A stretch of 36,914 nt of DNA from Pseudomonadota bacterium (GTDB lineage: Bacteria > Pseudomonadota > Gammaproteobacteria > Burkholderiales > Burkholderiaceae_C). The notes under the pieces are model-generated. The model did no database searches, had not been told where the DNA came from, and saw only the letters and a program-made list of their open reading frames with translations. Positions 8,034 through 16,342 of the stretch are shown one piece after another; positions within the stretch are counted from its first letter, which is position 1; the number at the start of each line of letters is the position of its first letter. Location of the stretch: assembly GCA_030538605.1 (NCBI GenBank), contig JAUNTQ010000027.1, forward strand, positions 1-36,914. The letters run 5' to 3'. A program made the translations under genes and the position numbers.

Positions 8034-8062
8034 CTTGCAAAATAGGCGGGCAGACCGCATAT
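8034..8062 (+). promoter_or_regulatory. Candidate heat-shock (sigma-32-like) promoter of cbpA
   Basis: CTTGCAA at 8034-8040 and CCGCATAT at 8055-8062 are separated by 14 nt. They resemble the RpoH consensus (CTTGAAA, 13-17 nt, CCCCATnT). The site lies 61 nt before the CbpA start. A sigma-70 reading (CTTGCA, 18 nt, CATATG) is weaker. Confidence 0.35.
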
Positions 8063-8123
8063 GGCCCGATAGCCTGGTCATGCACGGCCAACCCCTTCAC
8101 GCCAGCCAACCGAGCACCAGCGC

Positions 8124-9146
8124 ATGCAATTCAAGGACTATTACCAGATCCTCGGCGTCACCAAAAGCGCCACCGCCGACGACATCAAGAAAGCCTATCG
8201 CAAGCTCGCGCGCAAATACCACCCCGACGTGAGCAAGGAGGCCGACGCCGCCCAGCGCATGGCCGAGGTGAACGAGGCCAACACCGTGCTGGGCGACGCC
8301 GAAAAGCGCGCCGCCTACGACACCGTGGGCGCGCAGGCCTGGGCGGCGGGCGCGCGCTCGGGCGACGACGTGCGCCCGCCGCCGGGCTGGAACGAAGGCT
8401 TCGGGTTTTCCGGCGCGCCGGGCGGTGCCGAGGGCTTTCGCACGCACTTCGGCGGTGGTGGTGGCGGCGCGGACGAAGGCGACTACAGCGAATTCTTCGA
8501 AAACCTGTTTGGCCGCGCACGCGCCGCGCGCCAGGCCCATGCGCAGGGACAAGGGCAGGCCCATGCCCAGGCGCAGCCCATGCGCGGCGAAGACCAGCAC
8601 GCCCGCATCGAGCTGACGCTGGCCGACGCCTATCAGGGCGCCGAGCGCGCGCTGCACATGCGCGGCACGCGCATGGATGGCGAGGGCCGCCTGGTGCCGG
8701 ACGACCGCACGTTGCAGGTGACCATCCCCAGGGGCGTCAAACCCGGCCAGCTCATTCGCCTGGCCGGGCAAGGCAGCCCCGGCTGGGGCGGCGGGCCGGC
8801 GGGCGATCTGTTTCTGGAAGTGCATTTCGTGCCCGACGCGCGCTGGCACGTCGATGGCCGCGACGTGACGCAGAAGCTGCGCGTCACCCCGTGGGAGGCG
8901 GCGCTGGGAGGCGTTGTGCAGGTGGACACGCCCGACGGCAAGGCGGTGGAGGTGACGGTGCCCGCCGGCTCGGGCGGCGGGCGCAAGCTGCGGCTCAAAG
9001 GGCGCGGCATCCCGCACGCCAGCACGCCGGGCGACCTGTATCTGGCGCTGGAGGTGGCCGTGCCCGGCGCGGTGACCGAGGCGCAAAAAGCCGCCTGGGC
9101 CGCGCTGGCCGACGCCTACCCCGGCTTCAACCCCCGCAGCGCCTGA
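8124..9146 (+). CDS. cbpA: DnaJ-like co-chaperone CbpA
   Basis: A 340-residue class II J-domain protein. The J-domain occupies residues 1-70 ([12 protein letters not shown] at 33-35, then [12 protein letters not shown]). A Gly/Phe-rich linker follows ([17 protein letters not shown]). The C-terminal peptide-binding repeats begin near residue 155 ([17 protein letters not shown]) and include [20 protein letters not shown]. No zinc-finger CxxCxGxG motifs are present, as expected for CbpA rather than DnaJ. A Gln/Ala/His-rich stretch ([15 protein letters not shown]) sits in the linker. It stimulates DnaK ATPase. The modulator gene cbpM follows after 26 nt. Confidence 0.93.
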   Translation: MQFKDYYQILGVTKSATADDIKKAYRKLARKYHPDVSKEADAAQRMAEVNEANTVLGDAEKRAAYDTVGAQAWAAGARSGDDVRPPPGWNEGFGFSGAPGGAEGFRTHFGGGGGGADEGDYSEFFENLFGRARAARQAHAQGQGQAHAQAQPMRGEDQHARIELTLADAYQGAERALHMRGTRMDGEGRLVPDDRTLQVTIPRGVKPGQLIRLAGQGSPGWGGGPAGDLFLEVHFVPDARWHVDGRDVTQKLRVTPWEAALGGVVQVDTPDGKAVEVTVPAGSGGGRKLRLKGRGIPHASTPGDLYLALEVAVPGAVTEAQKAAWAALADAYPGFNPRSA

Positions 9147-9172
9147 GCGCCCCACCACGGAGACACGACCCC

Positions 9173-9487
9173 ATGCCCTCCACGCACCACATCTTCTCTG
9201 CCGCCCATGTCGAGCTGCTGGGCGACGCTCCCTTGAGCGGCGAGCAACTGGCCAGCGGCTGCCGCATGACGCTGCAATGGGTGCACACCCATGTCGAAGC
9301 CGGCGTGCTGTCCCCTGCCAGCGGCGGCGAGGCCGCTGAATGGCGCTTTGCCAGCGCCACGCTGCTGCGCGCGCGCCGCATCGCGCACCTGGAGCAAGCG
9401 TTCGACGCCGACCCGCAGCTGGCCGCGCTCACCACCGACCTGATGGAAGAAGTGGCCCGGCTGCGGAAAAGACTGAATCCCCCCTGA
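9173..9487 (+). CDS. cbpM: Chaperone modulator CbpM
   Basis: A 104-residue MerR-like protein. The order of elements fits CbpM: SAAHVELLGDAPLS, SGCRMTLQWVHTHVEAGVLSP, WRFASATLLRARRIAHLEQAFD, then a C-terminal helix DLMEEVARLRKRL. CbpM binds the CbpA J-domain and blocks its co-chaperone activity. The ATG at 9173 has a GGAGA-type site about 12 nt upstream. The larger open frame that includes it upstream is a shadow of cbpA. Position directly after cbpA supports the assignment. Confidence 0.9.
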   Translation: MPSTHHIFSAAHVELLGDAPLSGEQLASGCRMTLQWVHTHVEAGVLSPASGGEAAEWRFASATLLRARRIAHLEQAFDADPQLAALTTDLMEEVARLRKRLNPP

Positions 9488-9494
9488 GCCGCCT

Positions 9495-9523
9495 GCGGCG
9501 TCATCCCCCCAGGGGGACGCCGC
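9495..9523 (+). terminator. Strong GC hairpin after cbpM
   Basis: GCGGCGTC (9495-9502) pairs with GACGCCGC (9516-9523), with C-run and G-run pairing in the loop. It starts 8 nt after the cbpM stop. No T-run follows, so it may be a stabilising 3' hairpin rather than an intrinsic terminator. Confidence 0.45.
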
Positions 9524-9616
9524 TGGTCGCCGGGGGAACCCCGGCTCGGGCGGCCCTGGAATGGCCTGCGCCGCGGCCACCCTCACGCATCGACCACGTG
9601 CCCGGTGCGCCGTTTT

Positions 9617-9700
9617 CGTAGGCTGGGTAGAGCGAAGCGAAACCCAGCAATCCGGCTCGCCAGAACGCTGGGTTTCGCCTTCGGCTCTACCCAGCCTACG
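9617..9700. repeat. Long inverted repeat of the GCTGGGTAGAGCG family
   Basis: Left arm 9617-9648 starts CGTAGGCTGGGTAGAGCG and ends GAAACCCAGC. Right arm 9667-9700 is its complement apart from a small insertion (GCCGAAGGC against GCGAAGC). The 18-nt centre is AATCCGGCTCGCCAGAAC. Each arm is also a small hairpin like 2402-2436. Translations such as VGWVERSETQ from this region are repeat-encoded artefacts. Confidence 0.85.
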
Positions 9701-9778
9701 GGGCTCGGTTCTGTTCCCTCTCCCTCTGCGAAGCTCTGCGTTCTCCGCTCCTCTGCGGTGAAGTGCATTCAAAATACA

Positions 9779-9858
9779 GGAGCTGCTTGCGTACGGTTTA
9801 AAACGATTTCATTGTGAAAAGCATGTGAAATCGTTTTAAACCGTACGCAAGCAGCTCC
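9779..9858. repeat. Family-1 intergenic palindrome, copy 2 (perfect 33-bp stem)
   Basis: The left arm GGAGCTGCTTGCGTACGG... through CGATTTCA (33 nt) is exactly complementary to the right arm, with a 14-nt centre. TTTTAT follows on the right. Lying between the convergent cbpM and metallo-hydrolase genes, it could end transcription from the cbpM side. It is the best-preserved copy. Confidence 0.92.
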
Positions 9859-9918
9859 TTTTATCATTGGGCTGTGGCACTGCCTCTTGCCCCAACCATC
9901 AAGAAATTTCGGTATTCC

Positions 9919-9957
9919 TTTCGCGTCCTTCGCGCCATCTTCGCGTCCTTCGCGTCC
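9919..9957. repeat. TTCGCGTCCTTCGCG direct repeats
   Basis: Two near-identical units (TTTCGCGTCCTTCGCG and CTTCGCGTCCTTCGCG) are separated by CCAT. The complementary form TTCGCGAAGGACGCGAA is at 24703-24720. The sequence type is a low-complexity repeat seen at gene ends. Confidence 0.7.
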
Positions 9958-9981
9958 GGAAGTTCCAGCGCCGCAGCTCCC

Positions 9982-10785
9982 TCACCAATCGAACACGTGC
10001 CCCGCGCTCAGCCAGCGGATGTCGTGGGTGACTTCGTGCAGGGGCGGGCGCACCTGATCGAACTGGGTGATCTCGCGCATGATGGTTTCGGTCTCATGCG
10101 GTTTGGTGTGGGTGATGTAGATGGGAAAGCGGCGCGCGGGGTCGATGTGGTCGAGCTCGTCGGCGAGCACGGCGGGCGACAGGTGCATGGAGCGGCGGGC
10201 CAGTTCGCGCTCGCGGTTGCTGAAGGCGGTTTCGATCACCAGCGCGCCCACGTGCATGTGGTTGATGCGCTGCCAGAAGGCGGGGTTGCGTTCGGTGTCG
10301 CCGCTGAAGACCCACCAGGGCGCATCGGGCGCGAGGTCGCGCACGGCATAGCCGACGGCGGGCACGCTGTGGTTGGCGGGCAGCGCCTGCACCACGGCCT
10401 GGCCCACGGTGCGCGTGGTGCCGGTGTCCAGCGGGTGAAAGGCGATCAGGGGCTGCTCGGCGCTGGGGATGCGCGTGAAGTCGGGCCAGATGTGGTCGTT
10501 GAAGAGGTACTGCTTGAGCGCCTCGATGGTGGCGGGCAGCGCGTGCACGCGCAGGGGCCGGCCGATGCGGCTGGCGGCCACGCTGTCGGCCATCAGGGGC
10601 AGGCAGGCGACGTGGTCGAGGTGCGAGTGGGTGAGAAACACGTCCTGCACCCGCGCCATTTCCTGGAGCGTGAGCTCACCGACGCCGGTGCCGGCGTCGA
10701 TGAGCGTGTCCTGGTTGACCAGAAACGCGGTGGTCTGGCAGCCCTTGGCGATGGCGCCCGAGCAGCCCAGCACGCGCACCTTCAT
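9982..10785 (-). CDS. Class II cyclic-nucleotide phosphodiesterase-like MBL hydrolase
   Basis: A 267-residue metallo-beta-lactamase-fold protein. HSHLDHVACLPLMADS (His53, His55, Asp57, His58) is the metal-binding motif and closely matches the class II cAMP phosphodiesterase signature, apart from Cys where Gly/Ser is usual. The beginning (VRVLGCSGAI, LIDAGTGVGELTLQEM) and later SGDTERNPAFW, LVIETAFSNRERELA and ITHTKPHE also fit that family. It would hydrolyse 3',5'-cyclic nucleotides in the cytoplasm. It lies 72 nt downstream of an adenylate cyclase gene on the same strand, so synthesis and breakdown of cAMP would be encoded together. RNase Z-like activity is a less likely alternative. Confidence 0.8.
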   Translation of the reverse strand: MKVRVLGCSGAIAKGCQTTAFLVNQDTLIDAGTGVGELTLQEMARVQDVFLTHSHLDHVACLPLMADSVAASRIGRPLRVHALPATIEALKQYLFNDHIWPDFTRIPSAEQPLIAFHPLDTGTTRTVGQAVVQALPANHSVPAVGYAVRDLAPDAPWWVFSGDTERNPAFWQRINHMHVGALVIETAFSNRERELARRSMHLSPAVLADELDHIDPARRFPIYITHTKPHETETIMREITQFDQVRPPLHEVTHDIRWLSAGHVFDW

Positions 10786-10857
10786 GGTGAAAAAGCGTCC
10801 TCTGGCGCTGGCTGGTTTCCGCCGCCCATGCGTGTCGGGGCGAGGCGAAAGCGGGGG

Positions 10858-13119
10858 TTACTTGGTGTCAAACGTGGCCGTCCCATCCCAGTGGGCGGGT
10901 AGGGGCGACAGCATGCACGAGGCTAACCGTTCTTCGTACAGGCGATAAGGGAAAAAGTTGGCGTTGCGCGCCAGCAAGATGTGTACTTTTGTGCCGCAGG
11001 CGGCCCATCGCCCGCCGCGCCAGTCGGCCAGGGCTTGCTGCCAGAGCTTGAGTTCATCCTCAAGCTCGGCAGCGCTTTGCCCGGGCGCGGGCTGGCGCGT
11101 GGTGTAGATGGCCACGGGCTGCTGGCGGCCCTTGACGCGCACGCGGTCAAGCTCTTGCCACCGGTGGCCGTCAGGCAGGTGGGGCACTTGCGCGTGCGTG
11201 CTTTCGCTGGCGATCAGGTGCACGCCGTAGGTGCGCGTCAGCGCTTCGAGCCGCGCGCCGAGGTTCACCGCGTCGCCGATGACGGTGTAGGCGCGGCGCA
11301 CGTCGGAGCCCATGTTGCCCACCGACATGAGGCCGGTGTTCAGGCCGATGCCGGCGCTGACTTCGGGCAGCCCGGTGCGCGCGCGTGTGGCGTTGAAGGC
11401 AGCGAGCGCCTCGGTCATGGCCAGGGCCGCTTCGGTGGCGCGCGCGGCGTGGGCGGGGTCGGCCACGGGCGCGCCCCAGAAGGCCATGACGCAGTCGCCG
11501 ATGTATTTGTCGATGGTGCCGCGCTGCGCGCGGATGACGTGGCTGAGGCGGCTGAGCAGGTCGTTGAGCAGGCTTTGCAGCGCCAGCGGCTCCATGCGCT
11601 CGGCCAGGCCGGTGAAGCCGCGCAGGTCGCAGAACATGACGGTGAGTTCGTCGGCGCGCGCCTGCATGCTGTAGTGGCCGGGGCTGCGCTCCATCTGGCG
11701 CACCAGCTCGGGCGGCACGTAGGTGGCAAAGTCGCGCGCGAGCTGCCGGCGCGCGCGGCTTTCCACGAAGTAGCCCAGCACCAGGTTGGCCGCCAGCGCG
11801 GCGAGCGTGAGCACCAGCGTGCTGGCCAGCGGCAGCACCAGGCCCGCGCCCAGATACAGCCCGGTGTTCAGCGCCAGCAGGGCCAGCACGAGCGCGCCGC
11901 CCAGCGCCACGGCGGCGCCCACGCGCAGCAGGGGCAGGTTCAGCACCAGCACCGCGCCGAGCACGAGCAGCAGCAGCGCTTCGTAGCCTGCCGCCCAGTC
12001 GGGGCGGCTGGGCACGCGGGCGTCGAGCATGCCGGAGATGAGGCTGGCGTGCACCTCCACGCCGGGGTAGGCCTGGCCGACGGGGGTGATGCGCAAGTCC
12101 ATCAGCCCCGGCGCGGTGAAGCCCAGCAGGGCGATGCGCCCTTGCAGGCTGGCGGCGGGCAGCTGGCCTTGCAGCACGTCGGCGGCGGAGATGTAGCGAA
12201 ACGAGCCGCCTTGCGGCCCGCCCGCGCCCCGGTAGGGCACCAGCGCCGTGCCCCGCGCGTCAAGCGGCACGGCCACGGGCGGGGTGCTGCCGGGCAGTTG
12301 CAGCGCCTGCAAGGGGCGGTCGGGCTTGTCGGGCTGGCCGGTCACGCGCTGCACGCGCAGGCCGGCGTGCGGCAGCGCCTGGCGCACGGTGGCGAGCGCC
12401 AGCGATTCGTACAACCCGCCGTCGAACGCGGCGAGCACGGGCACGGCGCGCACCAGGCCGTCGGCGTCGGTTTGCGCGTTGATGAAGCCCGCGCGCGGCG
12501 CGGCGCTGGCCAGCGGGGCGATGTTGGCGCCAAAGCCGTCCCAGCGCAGCATGCCCGGCGGCGCGGGCTGGGCAGGTGCGACGGGCGGGGGCAGCTGGCC
12601 TGCGCGGCGGCCGTCGCGGTCGCTGGTGAGGTAGTAAGCCAGCACCACGGGGCCCTGGGCCAGCGCCTGGGCCAGGGCCGCGTCGTGGTCGAGCCGCGCG
12701 GCGTGGCGTGCCAGCCAGTCCACGAAGCCGGGATGGGCCTTGAGTTCGCCCTCGGCCAGCCGCGTCAGCTCGGCCAGGCCCGTGCCGCGGTCGGGTTCGG
12801 CGAACACGGTGTCGAGCGCGAGTGCGGCCACCTGCTGGCGCCCGGTCAGCTCGCGCACCAGATCGGCCAGGCGCTGGCGGCCCCAGGGCCACTGGCCCAG
12901 CTCGGCGAGGCTGCGTTCGTCAATGTCGATGATGACCACGCGCTCGTCCAGCGTGCGCGGCATGGTCAGGCGCAGGCGCAGGTCGTACAGGCCGTCTTCC
13001 ATGGCGCGCAGCCCTGGCACCTGCCAGGCGCCCAGCGCGTGCAGCAGCGCCAGCAGCACGAGCAAGAGGGTGGCCAGCACGCGCCGCCAGTGCCGCGCCA
13101 GGGCAGACCACAGCGTCAT
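10858..13119 (-). CDS. CHASE2-domain class III adenylate cyclase
   Basis: A 753-residue inner-membrane sensor cyclase. An N-terminal helix (residues 15-32) is followed by a periplasmic CHASE2 domain to about residue 350 ([38 protein letters not shown]). Three membrane helices follow around 360-450, then a cyclase catalytic domain from about 485 to 670. Metal-binding Asp498 (MFCDLRGFT) and Asp542 ([12 protein letters not shown]) are present, as are Asn619 and Arg623 (NLGARLE). Lys538 and the Thr in YTVIGDAVN point to ATP rather than GTP. It should make cAMP in response to an unknown periplasmic signal. It is first in an apparent pair with the phosphodiesterase-like gene. A family-1 palindrome separates it from the FHA gene upstream. 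Confidence 0.9.
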   Translation of the reverse strand: MTLWSALARHWRRVLATLLLVLLALLHALGAWQVPGLRAMEDGLYDLRLRLTMPRTLDERVVIIDIDERSLAELGQWPWGRQRLADLVRELTGRQQVAALALDTVFAEPDRGTGLAELTRLAEGELKAHPGFVDWLARHAARLDHDAALAQALAQGPVVLAYYLTSDRDGRRAGQLPPPVAPAQPAPPGMLRWDGFGANIAPLASAAPRAGFINAQTDADGLVRAVPVLAAFDGGLYESLALATVRQALPHAGLRVQRVTGQPDKPDRPLQALQLPGSTPPVAVPLDARGTALVPYRGAGGPQGGSFRYISAADVLQGQLPAASLQGRIALLGFTAPGLMDLRITPVGQAYPGVEVHASLISGMLDARVPSRPDWAAGYEALLLLVLGAVLVLNLPLLRVGAAVALGGALVLALLALNTGLYLGAGLVLPLASTLVLTLAALAANLVLGYFVESRARRQLARDFATYVPPELVRQMERSPGHYSMQARADELTVMFCDLRGFTGLAERMEPLALQSLLNDLLSRLSHVIRAQRGTIDKYIGDCVMAFWGAPVADPAHAARATEAALAMTEALAAFNATRARTGLPEVSAGIGLNTGLMSVGNMGSDVRRAYTVIGDAVNLGARLEALTRTYGVHLIASESTHAQVPHLPDGHRWQELDRVRVKGRQQPVAIYTTRQPAPGQSAAELEDELKLWQQALADWRGGRWAACGTKVHILLARNANFFPYRLYEERLASCMLSPLPAHWDGTATFDTK

Positions 13120-13169
13120 GGCCGTGCTGACCTGAAGCGCATGTGGAGCATGGGTGGATAAAAGTAAAA

Positions 13170-13251
13170 GATAGCTGCTTGCGCACGTTTTAAAAGGATT
13201 TCAGATATAAATCTATCTGAAACTGCTTTAAATCGTGCGCAAACAGCTATC
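13170..13251. repeat. Family-1 intergenic palindrome, copy 3
   Basis: GATAGCTGCTTGCGCACG pairs with CGTGCGCAAACAGCTATC. The inner stem TTTCAGATA/TATCTGAAA surrounds a short centre. The stem has C-G where copies 1, 2 and 6 have T-A (GCGCACG against GCGTACG), a compensated change. It lies downstream of the FHA gene and upstream of the cyclase, both on the minus strand. Confidence 0.9.
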
Positions 13252-13304
13252 ATTTCATTGATCCTGCTTGCAGCGCCCATGGCGGCGCGTGGGCCGGGTC
13301 GATT

Positions 13305-13946
13305 TCAGGCCTCGATGAATTCGAGGCGAATGCCGCCCAGGTCGATCTGATCGTTGTTCCTGAGCGTGATCGGGCCGGCATCGACGGCCACGCCGTTGAC
13401 GGTGGCCACGTGCTCGCCTTCGACCTGCGCCAGATCGAAGCCGTGCGTGCGGCGCGTGATGGAGGCCACCGACAGCCCCGGTTTGCCGATGGTGGTGACC
13501 ACCTTGGTCAGCTCCATCTCGCGGCCGGTCGCGCCACCGGTGAGCACGCGCACGCGCGGGCCGCGCGGCTGGTGTCCGGCGGGCATGCTGCCCAGGCCCG
13601 TTTCCATGCCCATGGGCACCGACGGGGCGCTGGCGCCCAGCGCGCCGGGCATGGACGCCTCGACATCGAGGAACTTGAGCTTGTACTTGCCCACCTCGAT
13701 GGTGTCGTCGTGCGCCAGCGTGTGCTTCTTGACGGCCTGCCCGTTGACGTAGGTGCCGTTGGTGCTGCCCAGATCCTCGATGGTGGCGACGCCGCCGGCC
13801 ATCTGCACCACGGCGTGCTCGCCGCTCACGGCCAGGTTGTCGATGACGACGTCGTTGTACGGGCGGCGGCCAATGGTGGAGCGATCCTTGGTGAGTTGCG
13901 CCTCCTTGACGACGACTCCATCGATCGAAACGATCAACTTGGGCAT
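13305..13946 (-). CDS. Double FHA-domain protein
   Basis: A 213-residue cytoplasmic protein with two forkhead-associated domains. The first (residues 1-100) is canonical: STIGRRPYNDVVIDN, Ser41 and His44 in SGEH, and GSTNGTYVNG at 60-69, so phosphothreonine binding is expected. The second (about 130-213) is degenerate: TTIGKPGLSVASITRRTHGF, VATVNGVAV and a final NNDQIDLGGIRLEFIEA. It lacks a clear SxxH pair. A flexible Gly/Met/Pro-rich linker (SMPGALGASAPSVPMGME) joins them. ATG 13946 has AGGGAG 8 nt upstream. It follows the PP2C phosphatase by 102 nt. No Ser/Thr kinase is in the window. Confidence 0.88.
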   Translation of the reverse strand: MPKLIVSIDGVVVKEAQLTKDRSTIGRRPYNDVVIDNLAVSGEHAVVQMAGGVATIEDLGSTNGTYVNGQAVKKHTLAHDDTIEVGKYKLKFLDVEASMPGALGASAPSVPMGMETGLGSMPAGHQPRGPRVRVLTGGATGREMELTKVVTTIGKPGLSVASITRRTHGFDLAQVEGEHVATVNGVAVDAGPITLRNNDQIDLGGIRLEFIEA

Positions 13947-14048
13947 GAACAAACTCCCTTGAGGCTCTTTCTGGTACGGGTAATGTGGGTCTGGGGCGCG
14001 TGGCCGCCAGAGGGGCCGAGGCTAACCGATAGCCGGCGCGCAAGCTGC

Positions 14049-14837
14049 CTATTTTCTCAGCAATTTGGCCATGACCCCGGACTTTTTGGGCGATTCCTCG
14101 GCGTGAATCAGTGCCACCGAGATGTTGTCGCGCCCGCCCAGCGCGTTGGCCTGATCCACCAGCGTTTGCGCGCGCGCCTGCAAGCTGGGCTCGGGCGCGG
14201 CCAGCGCCGCGGCAATGTCGTCGTCGCCCAGCATGTCGTTCAGCCCGTCGGAGCACAGCAGGAACATGTCGCCCGGCGCCACGGGCTGCTCCTGCACGTC
14301 CAGCAGCACGGTGTCTTCCACGCCCAGCGCGCGCGTGACCAGGTTGCGGTTGCCGGAGGCAGCGGCCTCTTCGGGCGTGATCAGGCCGATGTCGATCTGC
14401 TCTTGCAGCAGCGAGTGGTCGCGCGTGAGCTGCGCCAGCACCCCGGCGCGCCAGCGGTAGGCGCGCGAATCGCCCACGTGGCCCAGCACCAGTCGGTCGC
14501 CGTGCAGCACGGCCATGACCAGCGTGGTGCCCATGCCGACATAGGCGGCGTGGGTGTTGGCGGCGTCGAAGATGGCGCGGTTGGCGTTGTCCACGCAGAT
14601 TTCCATGGCGCGGCGCACGTCGCGCACGCTGGCCACCCGGGCCGCCTCGTCCAGCCAGCGCGCCAGCTCGCCCGCGATCAGGTTCACGGCCAGCGAGCTG
14701 GCCACCTCGCCCGCGCTGTAGCCGCCCATGCCGTCGGCCAGCACCACCACGCCGCGGGCGCTGTCCACGACGATGGCGTCTTCGTTGTTGCTGCGCTGGC
14801 GTCCCACGTCGGTCAGCGCGCTGTAGTCGACTCGCAT
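14049..14837 (-). CDS. PP2C-family Ser/Thr phosphatase
   Basis: A 262-residue protein phosphatase of the Stp1/PrpC type. The PP2C motifs occur in order: DVGRQRSNNEDA (Glu19-Asp20), LADGMGGYSAGE (Asp35-Gly36), GMGTTLV, LGHVGDSRAYRW, LTRDHSLL, LLCSDGLNDML and GGRDNISVALI. It removes phosphate from Ser/Thr residues using two Mn or Mg ions. The ATG at 14837 has AAAGG 7-8 nt upstream. A TTG five codons earlier is possible but lacks its own site. It starts the minus-strand series PP2C, FHA, cyclase, phosphodiesterase. Confidence 0.92.
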   Translation of the reverse strand: MRVDYSALTDVGRQRSNNEDAIVVDSARGVVVLADGMGGYSAGEVASSLAVNLIAGELARWLDEAARVASVRDVRRAMEICVDNANRAIFDAANTHAAYVGMGTTLVMAVLHGDRLVLGHVGDSRAYRWRAGVLAQLTRDHSLLQEQIDIGLITPEEAAASGNRNLVTRALGVEDTVLLDVQEQPVAPGDMFLLCSDGLNDMLGDDDIAAALAAPEPSLQARAQTLVDQANALGGRDNISVALIHAEESPKKSGVMAKLLRK

Positions 14838-15101
14838 GCCGCTGCCTTTCAATGCGCGCGCCGCCGCATGCTTTGTCCGGCCGGATGGCGATGCGCTGGC
14901 CGGGCACCGTCCAGAAGAAGTGGGGCCGTGAAGAGTGCTTTCACGTTGGTTTGGTTTGCTGAGGCTTTCAGTGCGGGCAAAGGCACGCGCGGCCCGGGAT
15001 GATACGTCCGTTTCCTCTGCGGGAAATCCGTGTATTCGAGGGGTGGCGCCCCAGCCGAAAAGGCCGTTGCCGCAGCGTTCGGCACCACCCGCGCCCAGGC
15101 T

Positions 15102-15995
15102 TTACAGCAAGGCCTTCAGCAGCTTGCCCATCTCAGAGGGGTTGCGCGTGACGGTGAAGCCGCACTCTTCCATGATGGCGAGCTTGGCATCGGCCGTGTC
15201 GGCACCGCCGCTGATCAGCGCGCCGGCGTGGCCCATGCGCTTGCCGGGGGGCGCGGTGACGCCGGCGATGAAGCCGACCACGGGCTTCTTCATGTGGTCC
15301 TTGCACCAGCGCGCGGCTTCGGCCTCGTCCGGGCCGCCGATCTCGCCGATCATGATGACGGCATCCGTATCAGGATCGTCGTTGAAGGCCTTCATGACGT
15401 CGATGTGCTTGAGGCCGTTGATCGGGTCGCCACCGATGCCCACGGCGGTGGACTGGCCGATGCCCAGCTCGGTCAGCTGCGCCACGGCTTCATAGGTCAG
15501 CGTGCCGGAGCGGCTGACCACGCCCACGCGGCCCGCCTTGTGGATGTGGCCGGGCATGATGCCGATCTTGATCTCGTCGGGCGTGATGATGCCGGGGCAG
15601 TTGGGGCCGAGCAGCAGCGTCTTCTTGCCGCCCTTGGCCTCTTTCTGCTTCATCTTGTTGCGCACTTCGAGCATGTCGCGGATCGGAATGCCTTCGGTGA
15701 TGCAGACCACGAAGTCGAGATCGGCCTCCACCGCTTCCCAGATGGCAGCCGCTGCGCCTGCGGGCGGCACATAGATGACCGAGCAGGTGGCCCCCGTTTC
15801 CTTGGCCGCGTCTTTCACGCTGGCGAAGATGGGGATGTTGAAGATCGACTCACCGGCCTTCTTGGGGTTGACGCCGGCGACGAAGCAGTTCTTGCCGTTG
15901 GCATATTCCTGGCACTTTTCGGTGTGGAACTGGCCGGTCTTGCCGGTGATGCCCTGGGTGATGACCTTGGTGTTCTTGTTGACGTAGATGGACAT
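15102..15995 (-). CDS. sucD: Succinyl-CoA synthetase, alpha subunit
   Basis: The 297-residue alpha subunit. It opens [25 protein letters not shown] (CoA-binding Rossmann part) and has the phosphorylated histidine at residue 256 in [22 protein letters not shown] and [13 protein letters not shown] are further signatures. With SucC it interconverts succinyl-CoA and succinate, with nucleotide phosphorylation, in the TCA cycle. The start has AAAGGA 7 nt upstream; the open frame beyond it runs through part of a mobile cassette and is not used. sucC lies upstream on the same strand, now 378 nt away because of an inserted cassette. Confidence 0.98.
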   Translation of the reverse strand: MSIYVNKNTKVITQGITGKTGQFHTEKCQEYANGKNCFVAGVNPKKAGESIFNIPIFASVKDAAKETGATCSVIYVPPAGAAAAIWEAVEADLDFVVCITEGIPIRDMLEVRNKMKQKEAKGGKKTLLLGPNCPGIITPDEIKIGIMPGHIHKAGRVGVVSRSGTLTYEAVAQLTELGIGQSTAVGIGGDPINGLKHIDVMKAFNDDPDTDAVIMIGEIGGPDEAEAARWCKDHMKKPVVGFIAGVTAPPGKRMGHAGALISGGADTADAKLAIMEECGFTVTRNPSEMGKLLKALL

Positions 15996-16013
15996 GTTGG
16001 ATTCCTTTGAATT

Positions 16014-16041
16014 CGTCATTCCCGCGAAGGCGGGAATCCAG
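16014..16041. repeat. Left terminal inverted repeat of the GIY-YIG cassette
   Basis: It reads CGTCATTCCCGCGAAGG then CGGGAATCCAG and is itself a hairpin (ATTCCCGC/GCGGGAAT). It ends one base before the GIY-YIG stop codon. Confidence 0.9.
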
Positions 16042-16332
16042 TCAGGTGATCGATGAGTACAAGTCGTTCCAATCCGGGTTGAGCGTTTCGATCAAGCGGA
16101 GCTTCCAGGCACGGTTCCACTTTTTCAATTGCTTTTCCCTTGTGAGCGCACCGTAAGCGTCTGCATGACTTTCAAACCAGACCAGCAGGTTCAAGCCATA
16201 ACGATCTGTAAAGCCTTCCACCAGCTTTTCCTTGTGCTGCCACACGCGCTGCACGAGGTTGGACGTCACACCGATGTAAAGCGTGCCGTTGCGCTGGTTG
16301 GTCATGATGTAGACGAAGAAGGCTTTTTCCAT
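16042..16332 (-). CDS. Small GIY-YIG domain protein
   Basis: A 96-residue stand-alone GIY-YIG protein (YhbQ/UvrC N-terminal-like). The family motif is split as VYIM (Tyr8) and LYIGVTS (Tyr19-Gly21). It continues with Arg29 (NLVQRVWQHK) and the putative metal-ligand Glu66 in LTREKQLKKWNRAWK, and ends with a PDW motif. Catalytic positions are therefore present, so DNA-nicking activity is plausible but unproven. The stop codon abuts the left terminal repeat and the start lies 10 nt inside the right one. No good ribosome binding site is seen, and expression would be by read-through in the sucCD operon. Whether it moves the cassette is unknown. Confidence 0.85.
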   Translation of the reverse strand: MEKAFFVYIMTNQRNGTLYIGVTSNLVQRVWQHKEKLVEGFTDRYGLNLLVWFESHADAYGALTREKQLKKWNRAWKLRLIETLNPDWNDLYSSIT

Positions 16333-16342
16333 GCGGAGCGCA

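Larger units (their letters stand above)
9488..9981. other. 494-bp convergent intergenic region made of repeats
   Basis: No gene is supported between cbpM (+) and the metallo-hydrolase (-). In order it holds a GC hairpin, the GCTGGGTAGAGCG inverted repeat, a stretch CTCTGCGTTCTCCG...CCTCTGCGGTGAAG (about 9724-9764) of the kind that recurs in many genomes, a family-1 palindrome, and TTCGCGTCCTTCGCG repeats. It looks like a repository of unrelated repeats at a neutral convergent site. Confidence 0.75.

Noticed and set aside
9583..9817. Frames on both strands with VGWVERSET/GWVEP-type sequence
   Set aside because: They are translations of the inverted repeat at 9617-9700 and lack start signals or a family.
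10981..13161. 726-codon plus-strand frame opposite the adenylate cyclase
   Set aside because: It mirrors the GC3-rich codons of the real gene (His/Gln/Arg/Ala-rich, no domain) and is a shadow.
13410..15002. 530-codon plus-strand frame opposite the FHA and PP2C genes
   Set aside because: It spans two genes and their gap with repetitive His/Val/Gly sequence; it is antisense shadow.
14838..15101. Gene or terminator between sucD and the PP2C gene
   Set aside because: Frames here are short or shadows, and the TGCCG/CGGCA pairing after sucD is weak and lacks a T-run.
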